Source: Labyrinthula sp. Ha
Taxonomy: Eukaryota > Sar > Bigyra > Labyrinthulida > Labyrinthulaceae
DNA: 64,000 nucleotides
Direction of reading: 5' to 3'
Assembly: GCA_015227615.1 (NCBI GenBank)
Contig: JAALGZ010000011.1
Location: 434,001-498,000, forward strand
Part shown: in pieces, positions 20,637 to 31,117 of the stretch
Numbering within the stretch: position 1 is the stretch's first letter
Layout: every line of letters begins with the position of its first letter
Translations under genes and position numbers: made by a program
Notes under the pieces: model-generated
Told to the model about the DNA's origin: nothing
Seen by the model: the letters and a program-made list of their open reading frames with translations, nothing else
Database searches by the model: none

Positions 20637-23168
20637 ATGAAAATGTTGGAAGAGCGAAAACTGGACGAAGCAACAACTCTCCGATTCGAACAGTTATATG
20701 CGGGTGATTCAAAGAAAAAAATTGGAAAAAACTTGTCCATAATAACACAATTTCATGGATCACAGGTTGTGTCTGTGTCTTCAAACATAGTGTTTCTCCT
20801 TCGAATACCATTTTCAAACGAGAAGCGGAAGTATTTCTATCTTTCAACATATTCTCTATCTTATGAACCAATAGCTTTGAATATTAAACATCATCTCTAT
20901 TTTTCACCTCTCGCAGATGATGCTGGAAAAATCCTGTGTAATACTTTCCTTCTTTCAGGCTTGGCTTATTTTTGTTTATTTTCAACAGATTCTTTTCTCC
21001 TTTTTGATTCCTCAGCAAACAAAATTCTTGATCGAAAAACCCAAAAGATCTCTTCAATATACTCTATTTCACTGTCTTCTTTTGCTTTTCTCTCTCAGAA
21101 CCTTGAAAACATAACTCTAAGCCTTTTTTCTCTACATAGAAAAAAGTTTTCAAACAAAGTTGAAGTTCGCGCAAAAACTCTAACAATTCATAACCAAAAC
21201 TTTGGAACCTGTCTACGAATAGATTACGCTTGGACTAAATTTTCTGAACTTAAACTAATTTTATCTTTCTCATCTCGTCTTGTTCTTTTTGTCGCATATG
21301 ACTGGTTGTACAACATTAAAGAAACAAAGCAACTTCGGTTGAAGCACCTTACGAACAAAGTTAAAATTGGTGACAAGAAGGCTATTTTATACCTATTAAA
21401 TGGAAATATACTTTTTCTCGATTTAAAAATTTTCAAAGTAGTCTCTAAATTTAAGTCCCAGTGCAGTGCAGTACCAAAGGAACTTTTTTTTCTTGAAGAT
21501 CTATATTTGGTTTTTGAAGTAGACAGTGGACAAAAGGAAAAAGGAGTCTTCATCCTTTCTATGGTAAAAAAGAAAAGTTTTTTCTGTTTTTTCAAGTTGA
21601 AAGTAAAAGACTCTTCTGCTCTCAGTATCTCTAGTGAAGGTTCGTGTATCCTTTATTTCAATGTAGATTTGTTTGATGTTTCACTCTCTGCCACTACGAT
21701 GATATCTTTTCTTCCAACACTTATTCTTCAACAAAATGATCCTTTAATCCTTGCCTCGTTGGCCTATTCTCCTGAGGCACAATATCAAAATCTTTCACGA
21801 CTTCCAATTATAGCTGAAGCTGGTGAGAAGTTTAACATCTTCCGAACTGCAACGATACTCACATTACTCAATATTCTACGAAGCAAAGAGGTTGCAATAC
21901 TTTTTTCATTTTCTGAATTTTCTTTTGAGGCCATAGTCGAAGTTCTTCTTTCACGAAATCTTCATTATTTGGCCTTCTGTTTCATCGAAGTTCAAGAGAG
22001 TTATATATATTCAGAAAATACGTTGCTTTACTACTCTACGTATCAGTTTTTACTTCGATACGTAGTTGAAGATTGGGCCGAAAAGAAGCTAAAGTTGACT
22101 CTAGAATTTGTTCATATGGGAAGTACTTCTCTTATTCAACTTTTTGAAATGATACTTCAGAAGATTATAGACAATGGTTTGCTTGCTTCTTTTAACTTTT
22201 CCCGATTAAGCATTGAGTCAATATTGTTCTCTTCTGAACTACCAAATTCAGCTGATTTTATTCTTCTAGAAAGAAAATTCTTGCACCTTGAAAAGAATCA
22301 TATTCGAAAACTGTTCACAACCTTTCATTTGCGTAGGTTTAACCTTGCTCTCAAAATATGTTCTAAGCAACTAGCTTCAAACCATTTTTGGTTACAACTT
22401 GCGTTTTCAATCTTGTTGAGGGTTGCAACAGAAAATAAGACGAAGCTGTATAAACTAATTCTTTCCCAAGATTGCACAACAACACGAAAAAGCTTTATAT
22501 CTTTTCTGCAGATGTTTCACCCTTTAATGTTAGAAAATTTTATTCATAATGAAGGAAGCATAGTTGAGTGTTTGAAACTTGGTCTCAAGAACATGGCGCA
22601 GATAGAAAGTTGGTCCAAAGCTAAACAGGAGTTTGAGAAGCTTTCTGCTGTGGTTTCTACCAACCGTAACCTGAAGTTAGTAATCACAAAGCAAGTTTCT
22701 CTCATAGATTTAGCAACTAACCAGCTTTCAGTTTATGAAAATTTACATCTGGCTTTTTCCGAGAACGATGAGCAAAAAATATCGGGACTAAAGCAGCTCT
22801 TTGCGATCTCTTCTGAGAATCTGTATACGTGCAGAATAAACTTTTATTTGAATTTAAGGCTACCAGATGAACTGTTGGACTTTCTCACCGTAAACTATCC
22901 ACCGTACGACTCTGGGTTTATGTTCGTTGCAGATATCCTGTTGGAACATGAATCACTTGTTAAGGAAAATAGAGATCTGTTTACTTTTGTATTCAGCCGT
23001 GTTAAGGATAGAACAGTTCGATTAGATTGTTTTCTCGAAATTTCGGCGTATAAGGAAGCAGCAGAGTTAGTTATAGCAACAGATGACTTTAATGGCGCAG
23101 AAAAGGTTATGAGCCAGTGCAAAGATAACACCTTGGTTGATAGTATTGCTCGGCATTTTAATGGTTAG
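20637..23168 (+). CDS. VPS16: VPS16-like subunit of HOPS/CORVET tethering complexes
   Basis: This protein is 843 aa long, the usual length of VPS16 (about 840 aa). The N-terminal half is rich in beta strands and short hydrophobic blocks, as in the Vps16 N-terminal propeller; the C-terminal half is helical. Near the end, ADILLEHESLVKENRDLF, DRTVRLDCFLEISAYKEAAELVIATDD and NGAEKVMSQCKD follow the helical-repeat pattern of the Vps16 C-terminal domain. VPS16 binds the SM protein VPS33 and the other class C core subunits and tethers endosomes and vacuoles/lysosomes before SNARE-driven fusion. It ends 19 bp from the convergent ACL5-type gene. The assignment rests on C-terminal pattern and size; another Vps-C protein is possible. 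Confidence 0.68.
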   Translation: MKMLEERKLDEATTLRFEQLYAGDSKKKIGKNLSIITQFHGSQVVSVSSNIVFLLRIPFSNEKRKYFYLSTYSLSYEPIALNIKHHLYFSPLADDAGKILCNTFLLSGLAYFCLFSTDSFLLFDSSANKILDRKTQKISSIYSISLSSFAFLSQNLENITLSLFSLHRKKFSNKVEVRAKTLTIHNQNFGTCLRIDYAWTKFSELKLILSFSSRLVLFVAYDWLYNIKETKQLRLKHLTNKVKIGDKKAILYLLNGNILFLDLKIFKVVSKFKSQCSAVPKELFFLEDLYLVFEVDSGQKEKGVFILSMVKKKSFFCFFKLKVKDSSALSISSEGSCILYFNVDLFDVSLSATTMISFLPTLILQQNDPLILASLAYSPEAQYQNLSRLPIIAEAGEKFNIFRTATILTLLNILRSKEVAILFSFSEFSFEAIVEVLLSRNLHYLAFCFIEVQESYIYSENTLLYYSTYQFLLRYVVEDWAEKKLKLTLEFVHMGSTSLIQLFEMILQKIIDNGLLASFNFSRLSIESILFSSELPNSADFILLERKFLHLEKNHIRKLFTTFHLRRFNLALKICSKQLASNHFWLQLAFSILLRVATENKTKLYKLILSQDCTTTRKSFISFLQMFHPLMLENFIHNEGSIVECLKLGLKNMAQIESWSKAKQEFEKLSAVVSTNRNLKLVITKQVSLIDLATNQLSVYENLHLAFSENDEQKISGLKQLFAISSENLYTCRINFYLNLRLPDELLDFLTVNYPPYDSGFMFVADILLEHESLVKENRDLFTFVFSRVKDRTVRLDCFLEISAYKEAAELVIATDDFNGAEKVMSQCKDNTLVDSIARHFNG

Positions 23169-23187
23169 CGACCTTTTTTACCTGCTT

Positions 23188-24174
23188 CTAACCTGAATAC
23201 ATAAAGACAGGATTATCTATAGTCATAACTCTATCTTCTGCCTCACATTCAGCTCTAATGCTTTTTGCAATACCAAACAAACCTTTTAACGAAACACCAT
23301 CTAAGAATTTAGTTTGGCCACAAATGTTCTGTCCTATTAACAAGTCTAGTTCCTGGATAGAAGATTCCAGTATCTTTGTGCTTACATTGGTACCTTGCTG
23401 TTTTGTTGCGAGATTGAACCCCCAGCAAGATCCAAATGAGGGTATATCCACAGTATAAGGCGCAACAGAAGGAAAAGATGAGTTCAAAGTCTTGTTTATG
23501 ACAGTAAAGCATTCTGATTTGACATTGAAAGTGGCCCCCGGACCTGATTGCGTAACAAACACCCCAGTTTCTGATAAGATATCTTGAATAAAGGTGTAAA
23601 ACTCAGTGGTATATAGCTTGTACCCAGGGCCAGCTTCAATTGGATCAACAATATCCATAATAATAACGTCGAACTTGTCAGCCTCTTCCAGCTTACCTTC
23701 GCCATTTTTCTTCTCTTTATAGTAATCCTCCAACCATTTCTTAGCATCCGTATAATGAACCTCGAGGCGTGAGTCATCTGTGGAGTTTGCGCTCCACTCA
23801 GGTAAATGCTTTCTGCACATATCACATGCTAGCTTATCTATGTCCACCATCACACACTTTTCAAGAGTGTTATGTTTCAGTACTTCCCTTGCTGTTGCAA
23901 ATTCACCACCTCCACCAATGAAGACGCGCTTAGGATTTCCGTGTATCAGCATCGCAGGGTGCACCAACGTTTCATGATAGACATGTTCATCAGCTTCTGC
24001 AGACTGCGTTTGACCATCCATAACCAACGTTTTCCCGAATTGATGTGTTTCTATTACTTGAACTTTCTGCATTCCAGAATGGCCTTCAAACAATATGCTT
24101 TTAAGTGTCATACTCACACCAAAATGTGGAGACAAGTTCTCAGTGAAGTTAAAAGCTAATCTTTCCGCGGCCAT
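23188..24174 (-). CDS. ACL5: Thermospermine/spermidine synthase (ACL5-type aminopropyltransferase)
   Basis: This 328-aa protein has the full aminopropyltransferase layout. An N-terminal beta region carries DGQTQSAEADEHVYHETLVHP (split here at the family's YHE motif, residues 66-68). The nucleotide-binding loop IGGGGEFATAREVLKH lies at 86-101, the acidic end of strand two is MVDIDK at 109-114, and the catalytic Asp region is IIMDIVDPIEAGPGYKLYT at 171-189. The YHETLVHP and DP-x-E-x-GP-x-Y-x-LYT signatures match plant ACL5 thermospermine synthases better than animal or yeast spermidine synthases. The enzyme moves an aminopropyl group from decarboxylated S-adenosylmethionine to spermidine or putrescine; which product is made cannot be told from sequence. 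It is divergent from EBP2 with 106 bp between starts. Confidence 0.88.
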   Translation of the reverse strand: MAAERLAFNFTENLSPHFGVSMTLKSILFEGHSGMQKVQVIETHQFGKTLVMDGQTQSAEADEHVYHETLVHPAMLIHGNPKRVFIGGGGEFATAREVLKHNTLEKCVMVDIDKLACDMCRKHLPEWSANSTDDSRLEVHYTDAKKWLEDYYKEKKNGEGKLEEADKFDVIIMDIVDPIEAGPGYKLYTTEFYTFIQDILSETGVFVTQSGPGATFNVKSECFTVINKTLNSSFPSVAPYTVDIPSFGSCWGFNLATKQQGTNVSTKILESSIQELDLLIGQNICGQTKFLDGVSLKGLFGIAKSIRAECEAEDRVMTIDNPVFMYSG

Positions 24175-24280
24175 TTAAAATATTTTCTGTCAACGTTTTT
24201 GTTATTCAACGGTTAGCAAACTCTTGATGTCGCGCAATGCGAATCTTGAAAAAATCGGTATGTTTTGAAACTGGTTTGAA
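24175..24280. promoter_or_regulatory. Probable shared promoter between ACL5-type gene and EBP2
   Basis: Only 106 bp separates two divergently oriented start codons, so both promoters and 5' leaders must lie here or overlap the genes. No clear TATA box or known motif was picked out. The bidirectional role is inferred from spacing. Confidence 0.45.
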
Positions 24281-25180
24281 ATGCCAAGAAAGAAACAAAA
24301 ATTGAAAGGTCAGAAACCTTTCGAAGTAGAAGAGAGTTTTGAAGGGGAATATGATTCCGAGCAGGAGAAAATGCTAAAGAATATTTATGCGGAAGGTGAA
24401 ATGTCACGAAAAAAAGCAAAAAAATTTAAGAAAAAAGGACTTCCGGAAGAATCTGATGAAGATTCCCAGATCTCTGAACTTGAGGATATTGTTGAGACTG
24501 AAATGGCACCAAGTAGAAATAATACGGTAGTTTTAAGAGAGAATCATCAGAAGTTTATATTAGAGAGAAAACTGGGTAACCTTGAGTTTTCTCAAATCTT
24601 GTCAGTTACCGCAGAGAAGGAAGCTGCAGTTCAAGATGTAGAAGACGACCTTCAAAGGGAAGTTTCATTCTATAAGCAGGCACTTGATGCTGTAATTAAA
24701 GCTAAAGATATATTAATGGATGAATTCAAAGTTTCTCTATCCAATAAGCGAAAAGCTGGATATGATACTCGACCGCAAGATTTTTATGCAGAGATGGTTA
24801 AGAGTGACAAACATATGGGTCGAATAAAACAAAATCTGTTGTTTCAAAAACAAAAGATGGATAGATTCGAAACAAGAAAAAAGAATAAAGAATACAAGAA
24901 ATATTCTAAACAGCTTCAGGCAGAGCGTCTTAAGGAGAAAAGCGATGTGAAACGAAGGTCAAAAGAACTAGCTAAAGAATTTAGTTCATCTGGATCAAAG
25001 AAACCAAGTAGAAAAAGACAAGCAAAAAACCAAAGATATGGTGGTGTAGGTGGGAAAGGTGCATATAAGAAAAAACGAACTAACACTAGAGAAAGCACGT
25101 ACGATGATTCAGGTTTTAATGGGGCAAAAAAACAAACAAAGAAACGGCTTGGTAAATCAAGAAGAGCTAGAGCTAGATAG
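24281..25180 (+). CDS. EBP2: rRNA-processing protein EBP2
   Basis: This 299-aa protein has the EBP2 layout: a basic, acidic-patched N-terminus (PRKKQKLKGQK, then EESDEDSQISELED), a central helical conserved region at about 90-215 (EVSFYKQALDAVIKAKD, RPQDFYAEMVKSDKHMGRI), and a Lys/Arg-rich tail. The tail carries the EBP2 hallmarks KRQAKNQRYGGVGGKGAYKKKRTN and RLGKSRRARAR, written here in parts. EBP2 is a nucleolar factor needed for 27S pre-rRNA processing and 60S subunit assembly. Its start lies 106 bp from the divergent ACL5-type gene, and its last 24 bp overlap the tail of the gene on the opposite strand. Confidence 0.9.
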   Translation: MPRKKQKLKGQKPFEVEESFEGEYDSEQEKMLKNIYAEGEMSRKKAKKFKKKGLPEESDEDSQISELEDIVETEMAPSRNNTVVLRENHQKFILERKLGNLEFSQILSVTAEKEAAVQDVEDDLQREVSFYKQALDAVIKAKDILMDEFKVSLSNKRKAGYDTRPQDFYAEMVKSDKHMGRIKQNLLFQKQKMDRFETRKKNKEYKKYSKQLQAERLKEKSDVKRRSKELAKEFSSSGSKKPSRKRQAKNQRYGGVGGKGAYKKKRTNTRESTYDDSGFNGAKKQTKKRLGKSRRARAR

Positions 25181-25621
25181 TTTAGCATTCACCCATTTCT
25201 TTACTGTATCCTCTAATTCCTTTGGAATATTTTGCTTTAGAATAAGTTCCATAGCTAACTTTTCAAACAGCTGTTGTTTATGTCTAGGGTTATTGCCAAG
25301 TCCATTTAGTTTCCCCAGGTTTTGCTCTATGTAATCCTGTCTAAAAACTTGCTCCCATCCCGAAGTTTTCAAAGTATGAAGGACAGGCTGTAAAATATCT
25401 GTTAGGTTCTGCTTGTTTTCAAGAGTAGACTTAATTATGTTAGTCTTGTAAGAGCACATTTTTTTGAGATGAGCAGCATTTAAATTTATTTTCAAACTCT
25501 CCTCTTCAATTTTCTCACCCATTATAGCTTCATAGGTATTTTGGGCTTGGCTCTTGGTATCTTTCTTTGTTACTCCTTTTCCAAACATTAAGTTATTTGT
25601 TTCCAATGAAATTGTACCCAA
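25157..25621 (-). CDS. Hypothetical helical protein, 154 aa, overlapping EBP2
   Basis: I do not recognise this protein. It is mostly helical and charged, with NTYEAIMGEKIEEESLKIN, LKKMCSYKTNIIKSTLE and a C-terminal half ILQPVLHTLKTSGWEQVF ... KQQLFEKLAMELILKQN that reads like a folded helical domain. It ends in six serines. That serine tail is encoded opposite the KSRRARAR tail of EBP2, so the two genes overlap by 24 bp in antisense. The composition is protein-like and is not explained as a shadow, because only the last eight codons, counting the stop, lie over EBP2. Confidence 0.62.
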   Translation of the reverse strand: MGTISLETNNLMFGKGVTKKDTKSQAQNTYEAIMGEKIEEESLKINLNAAHLKKMCSYKTNIIKSTLENKQNLTDILQPVLHTLKTSGWEQVFRQDYIEQNLGKLNGLGNNPRHKQQLFEKLAMELILKQNIPKELEDTVKKWVNAKLSSSSSS

Positions 25622-28600
25622 ACAATTAACTCTTTAGAAATTGAAACCACCACATTATTCAATGTGATACAATTTTTCTCATTTTTATCTTAAAAACTCA
25701 TGAGGATAGTATTCCCTATTTAGTCAGGTCCAGTTAAATTCTGCACAGAGACCGGTGCTGTACGCAGGAATAGGCAGAAAGAATCATGTTACCATTTTTA
25801 CTAAGAACTTACGGTCGATGCAGTTTTGGTCAGGGGTCGCATTTGCTATCTTGTGCTACATGGCCATAACCAAGCTTAGACAGTTGCGCGAAGAGAAAAA
25901 TTTAATTCTTCATACGTGATCAAAATTTTTTTAGGCATTAGAGTGCTTTATTTATGTTATGCAATGGTAGTACAGTTTGCGTGAACAACTGAAAGATAAG
26001 CTGCTGAAAAGACTGAGACTGATAGCCCAACGGCATGAAACATTAAAGCAATTTTTCAGTGGAGAATGCTTGAACTTGAAAACCTGCACACTTTTCTTCT
26101 TTGTTATTAATCTGGTGCTTCGCTATTGTTCCCCTACTGGTACTTTCAGAGTTAGATCAGATCCTTCAAAATTCAAGTAAAATGTCAATGAGGAAAACAA
26201 GGTGGTCTTTGGGTTCAAGGTCGCGAGATGTTGAACATAGCCCCCAGGGTTTCACTAAGCCTCTATAAATTCTGCAAAAATGTTTCTATTCTTTTTCAAA
26301 TCGGGTCATACTATTCTGAACCTACAATAAAATTCCTCTACAGTCTCTCATTGGAGACAAGCCTTGATGTGTATTAGAGGTTACTCGAGCACCATGATAA
26401 TATGTGTTCGTTAATATATATATTAGACATAGGTAGTTTAGTCTTCTTAATATCTACCATTATTTCGCGCAATAACTTTAAAGTATGATATTGAACAATC
26501 ATATCCAAAGAACATCACTTTCCCAATGGGTTAATTACAGTTCTCTGCCTGTACAAAGCAAAGCAGTTATGCCCAAAATCAGACAATAAGCTATAAACAA
26601 AGTGTTAGTAAAGGAATTAAGCATCAGTAAGTTTCTAATTTAGTTTCATAAGTAATAATGTAAAATACGATCAAAAGGATCACATCTAATGAACAACTTA
26701 GCCACCATAATGCACAAAGCTAACTCTCAGAGCTTACAAAGCTTTATGATATAAGTCAGTTTTGAACGTTTAACCTAATTCTCTATCTATCCCACAGGGG
26801 GTTTAAATAAAATAAATTGCCTAATTCTAATCAACTTGGTAAAAAGTGACAAAGGCGAGACTTTTAGAGCTTCTGGGTAGTGAGAATAGGTTTATAGCTT
26901 GGTTATTCCCATGTCTTTTGCATGGAATAAGGTTGGTAATATTGCTAAGGGCTCATTAAACTGTATCGGCATTTGAAATTTTGAGTGACCTTAAAATAAA
27001 ATTAATTATGAAGCCAGCATCTGTAAGAAATAGAAAATTTAGGAGGATAAACGAGTTTATACCAAAAATATTTTACCTTCTAAATTAATTGCAACAGTTT
27101 TATTTGGAGAACAGCTTGTACCGAACTTCAAGAATAAAAATGGTAAGTAATAGGGATGAATTAGTATAATGCGCTATTTTTTATTGGGATTTCTCTATAT
27201 GTTAGTGGGACAGCTGTTTATTATTCTTTCATGAGACGAAGCTCCTAGCATAGTTCACAGTATGGAGTTCTGTGACAAAACCTTGGTAAAGATTGCCTTA
27301 AGGACTCGCAGTGAATCTTCAAAAAATTTGATATGCAAAATTACAAACCTAGTAGGATTGGTCGGTGTAATTGGAGATATTTTGTTCTTGCAGAATCTGC
27401 CTTATGACTTGCCATGTGTTGTGAACTGAACACGAAATTGACTCTGAAGTTTCAAAACGGGATATCTTAGAGAAGCTTGAATTCCCACTGGACACTCAAG
27501 GCAATATATATGCCGCGGTCTAAGAACCAAGAGACTCTTAAATGGTCCAATGTATATTTTGCTACCACGGGTATTGTTTTTGTCAAGATGTTAATAACTT
27601 TAAAGATAAGAATAAATACCCTCATTTACTTTATTTTGAAAATATTTCAGGAGCAAATTACAGTTGCCCGATCAGAAACTCTGTACAGGAAGTTGAAGAG
27701 TATTCTAGTCTTGAGAGACCCATTTCTCATCAACCCCGTTCTTCTTAGGGTTTTATTTGAATGCGTAGTGGATTTGCCATTCCGGAGCACATCATCTTAA
27801 TCAATTGCTCACGACATACATATTCTCAATCAAGGCACCAAGAACACCACAATGAAAAATTAGTCGCAACTGGACACGAGCTAGCACGGGTAGTTCTCAT
27901 ACACTTGAGCCCAAGCAAATTTTTACGGGTTTCTACTTATACAATTGGAGAATTTTGTTATTGGGTCTGCAAGAAGTTAAATTAACACTGCAATGAAAAT
28001 TATTTCAACTTATTGTGAAAGTAATATATAAGAGAGAGTTACACAGTACAAATTAACCTAGGTAACAGTAAATTCCTGACAACTCCAGTAGTTAGGAAGA
28101 CCTCTGGGTTTGATGAAGATGCTAGCGACTAACTTCAGGAAATAAAGATAGCTTTATTTGTCCAATAATAATGGAGAGATAGGTTGAAACTTTTATAAGT
28201 TGTCCTCTTAGTTATTTTCCATTTTCTCACCTTTAACAAGGGAGAGTAAATTCTTAGGACAGTTGTTTCTTTTTAGCCATTGGTACTTTATGTTAGAGCA
28301 ATTTTCAAAGGGGGGGTAAGGTTTCAACCTTTACAGACAAAAATTCATCATACACCAAAGGCAGAATAGAAATTCGTATAGCTTGTACAAGGCCTTATCT
28401 TTTTGAATCCATTTGGCAGTGCTTCTGCACCTAGCCACAGCTATTTTTGCTTGGATATCATCCGTTTTTATAGAAGAATATAGATCGTGAGTAGCGTGTT
28501 AGTAGAGTGAAGTGCGACTCCCTTGAGAATAAAGGTGCTTCTAAATCAGTTTTTCTATTTTATCGAAATATTTTCAAATATAATTATTATTTTATATCCA

Positions 28601-29906
28601 CCTAATTTTATTCCCAGGAAATAAAATTATGCTCTAAGAAAAAACCCACCAACCAACTCAACAATGATCTCAACATCTACGACATTTTCGGCAGGCATAT
28701 TTACACGGACTAATTTTGAGCATGTCCTTAACAGATTCGAAAAGCTATTAACACTAACAAATTTTAATATTGAAGAAAACAACAAGGGTAACCACTTCCA
28801 TAGCATAGGGGGCTTCTTCGGAGTATAAAACTTGAAAATACTTGCGCATCACGAAAACCTTGAGCATGTGATATCATATTTTGGAAAGAAGCGAATATTA
28901 ATAGTGAGCCTCTAAGATCAGTTTTAATATTTCTTTGATATGGAAATCAAAATAAATAATTAGTTAAAGATACTACTTTAAGAGTCAACTCTGGTTTAAA
29001 CAAAATCTTAAGAGCTATGATGGTAGAAGACAAAGAAACTAGTCAAAACGAAACAAACATGAACTTAGGACCGGTATAAATACCGAATAAAAATTAGATG
29101 ATCATGAATGGACAAATTAGACCAATTTCGGAAGATATGTTTAGATCGCTTTAAACTCTGAAGGCATTTTTGATAATCTTTAATGGGTTACGGCTCAGGA
29201 ACCAAAAATTATTGTAGTTAACGGTGTAGTTAATAAAGTTTCTGGATATTGTTTCCTATCTGATTAGTTTTGGTATAACTAAGATTCGAAGCGTCTTGGC
29301 AATTATCATCGGTTTTTTCCTTGGTGTTGTTCCGGTTCGAAAGGCTATATCTTTGCAAGAAAGATCATAGTTCTTAGAGAATGTAGCGGCACTAAGAGAA
29401 TAAATCCCATTGGCGCATGAGAAGCCTTTATTTTCCATTAAAATGATCAAAGAAATTTTTCATCCTTATCACACATCCCATAACCATTAAACTGGAACCT
29501 TTATTGTGCAGCAATTTATAATATTACCATTAAGTGTCGGATCTTTATCATGTCATGTGTTCCACCTAGATCAACACAGGATTAATTAACATGTAAATCA
29601 CATAGAATATAATTTGATTTAAAATGTTTAATAGAAACACTTCAGGCATTGCAATTATTATTGATTTCACTGTAATCCGCAAGTGTTGAGCAAAAGTTTA
29701 AGGGCAACTGAGCCTTAACAAACAGAAGATAAAAACATCTAACCAGAGCAGCAACAGCAGTAGAACTTATAAATAATTTTGAATAAAGCTAACTTCCTGG
29801 AGGATTTATTTGATATCCCATATCTACAATATTCTCAAGTATGTTTTAGTGGCAATAAAATAACCATACGCTTTCCATCTAATGCAGTTTTTCTTGGGAA
29901 ATTTGA
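25622..29906. other. Gene-free stretch, 4.3 kb
   Basis: No gene, repeat or RNA could be supported. Short frames at 25977-26180, 27477-27800, 27761-27985 and 29256-29450 lack any domain or protein-like pattern. A G7 tract lies at 28310-28316. Confidence 0.6.
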
Positions 29907-31061
29907 ATGTTTGTGTCATGTGGCCCAAATGGACAAATGTCAGATGCTATAAACAGAGGTATCTTTGGAAACCTAATTGGTTTTGGTCTTCTTCTCCTGT
30001 GCTCAGCTGGATCCACATACTTTTCAAAGCTCTTATTTAATGTACTTTTAGATTTCAAGGATCCTCGTATTCCACAATCATCTTTTCTATTTGTTCGTGA
30101 GCATTTGGAACTCCCTGTAACACTACTGCTTGCGCTGCTGTTTCTATATTTATCAATATTTATTGTTTTTCCTTGGGGATATTGGGGAAGCTTCTTATCT
30201 TCCATAGAAAATATTTTTCGCTTCTGGTTCAACATCTGCCTTTTTTTGGTAGGAATTTTCTCCTTAAGTAGAACAGCTGGTGCTTCACATGCTGTCGTGA
30301 ATGATTTCTCTGCATTTTACAAAATATCTGAACAAACTGCTGCTGTTATTTCTGAGGCTGTTGCTATATCTGGAGTATTATTTGTTTTCTTTGTATCACT
30401 AGCACTTTTTGGAACTATTTTCTCTGATGGCGAGAGTAACACGTCATCAGTTTCTGAAACAGTAGTTACCTTAGCTACTCGATTAAACGTTCTTACCGCC
30501 AGTTTTGTTATTGCTGCTGCACCAGTTTTTCGAGATATAATAGCAGGTTTAACTATATTCGCAGAAGGCATGGTTCATTCTGGAGATTTAATTCGTTTGC
30601 CTGGGGTTCTTGATGATGTTGGGAAGGTGAAGAGGTTTAAGTTGAGATATATGATTATTGAACTGAAAGATAAATCTGTTTTGTATCTTCCTAATCGATA
30701 CCTTTTAGCACATCCAACTGAGAATTTTTCAATGAGTGAGAAGTGGATGTTTCAAGTACGGTTTCATACACAAACAGAGGTTCTCGGAGAAAGAACTATT
30801 CTTGCCCTGTTTGAGAAGGAAGTTGATGGATATTTGAAAGAAAAGGAAGAGTTAATTCTTGATGAGACTCAAGTTACAGTTGGAGTTTTACCAAGTAATG
30901 AAGTGATTGTTCGAGTTATTCTAAAAAGCTATGGTTGGATAGAAAATTGTAAAGAGAAAAGTGAGTTGCTAATCCGACTGATGAGAGTCAATGAAGAAGT
31001 ACTTTCAGGAAAAATACAGGATTTTTATGAACCGAAGAATAAAAAGAACAAAACAGGTTAA
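29907..31061 (+). CDS. MscS-type mechanosensitive ion channel
   Basis: This 384-aa membrane protein has hydrophobic segments at about residues 19-37, 68-88, 105-120 and 150-170, then the MscS pore helix region at 188-215 (ATRLNVLTASFVIAAAPVFRD, given in part) leading to IIAGLTIFAEGMVHSGDLIRLP. The beta domain continues with VGKVKRFKLRYMIIELKDKS and the conserved YLPNRYLL at 260-267, then a soluble alpha/beta tail to about 370. Relatives open under membrane tension in bacterial, plastid, ER or vacuolar membranes; the location here cannot be fixed, and no clear plastid leader is seen. A downstream Met (residue 11) is an alternative start. It is convergent with the next small family gene, 56 bp away. 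Confidence 0.85.
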   Translation: MFVSCGPNGQMSDAINRGIFGNLIGFGLLLLCSAGSTYFSKLLFNVLLDFKDPRIPQSSFLFVREHLELPVTLLLALLFLYLSIFIVFPWGYWGSFLSSIENIFRFWFNICLFLVGIFSLSRTAGASHAVVNDFSAFYKISEQTAAVISEAVAISGVLFVFFVSLALFGTIFSDGESNTSSVSETVVTLATRLNVLTASFVIAAAPVFRDIIAGLTIFAEGMVHSGDLIRLPGVLDDVGKVKRFKLRYMIIELKDKSVLYLPNRYLLAHPTENFSMSEKWMFQVRFHTQTEVLGERTILALFEKEVDGYLKEKEELILDETQVTVGVLPSNEVIVRVILKSYGWIENCKEKSELLIRLMRVNEEVLSGKIQDFYEPKNKKNKTG

Positions 31062-31117
31062 TTTGTTATCCTATGTCACTTTTTAAATATCTCCTTACAA
31101 TATTTAAATACATTTTT

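Noticed and set aside
20635-20871. Antisense ORF over the start of VPS16
   Set aside because: It is the shadow of a strongly protein-like frame on the other strand. The same applies to antisense or other-frame ORFs at 9032-9256, 10034-10252, 21224-21595, 23258-23458, 23496-23825, 23872-24159, 24916-25188, 29879-30235, 30317-30571, 36387-36626, 37425-37646, 38839-39066 and 39691-40014.
29330-29350. B-box-like CCGGTTCGAAAGG
   Set aside because: No A box or cloverleaf could be drawn around it on either strand.
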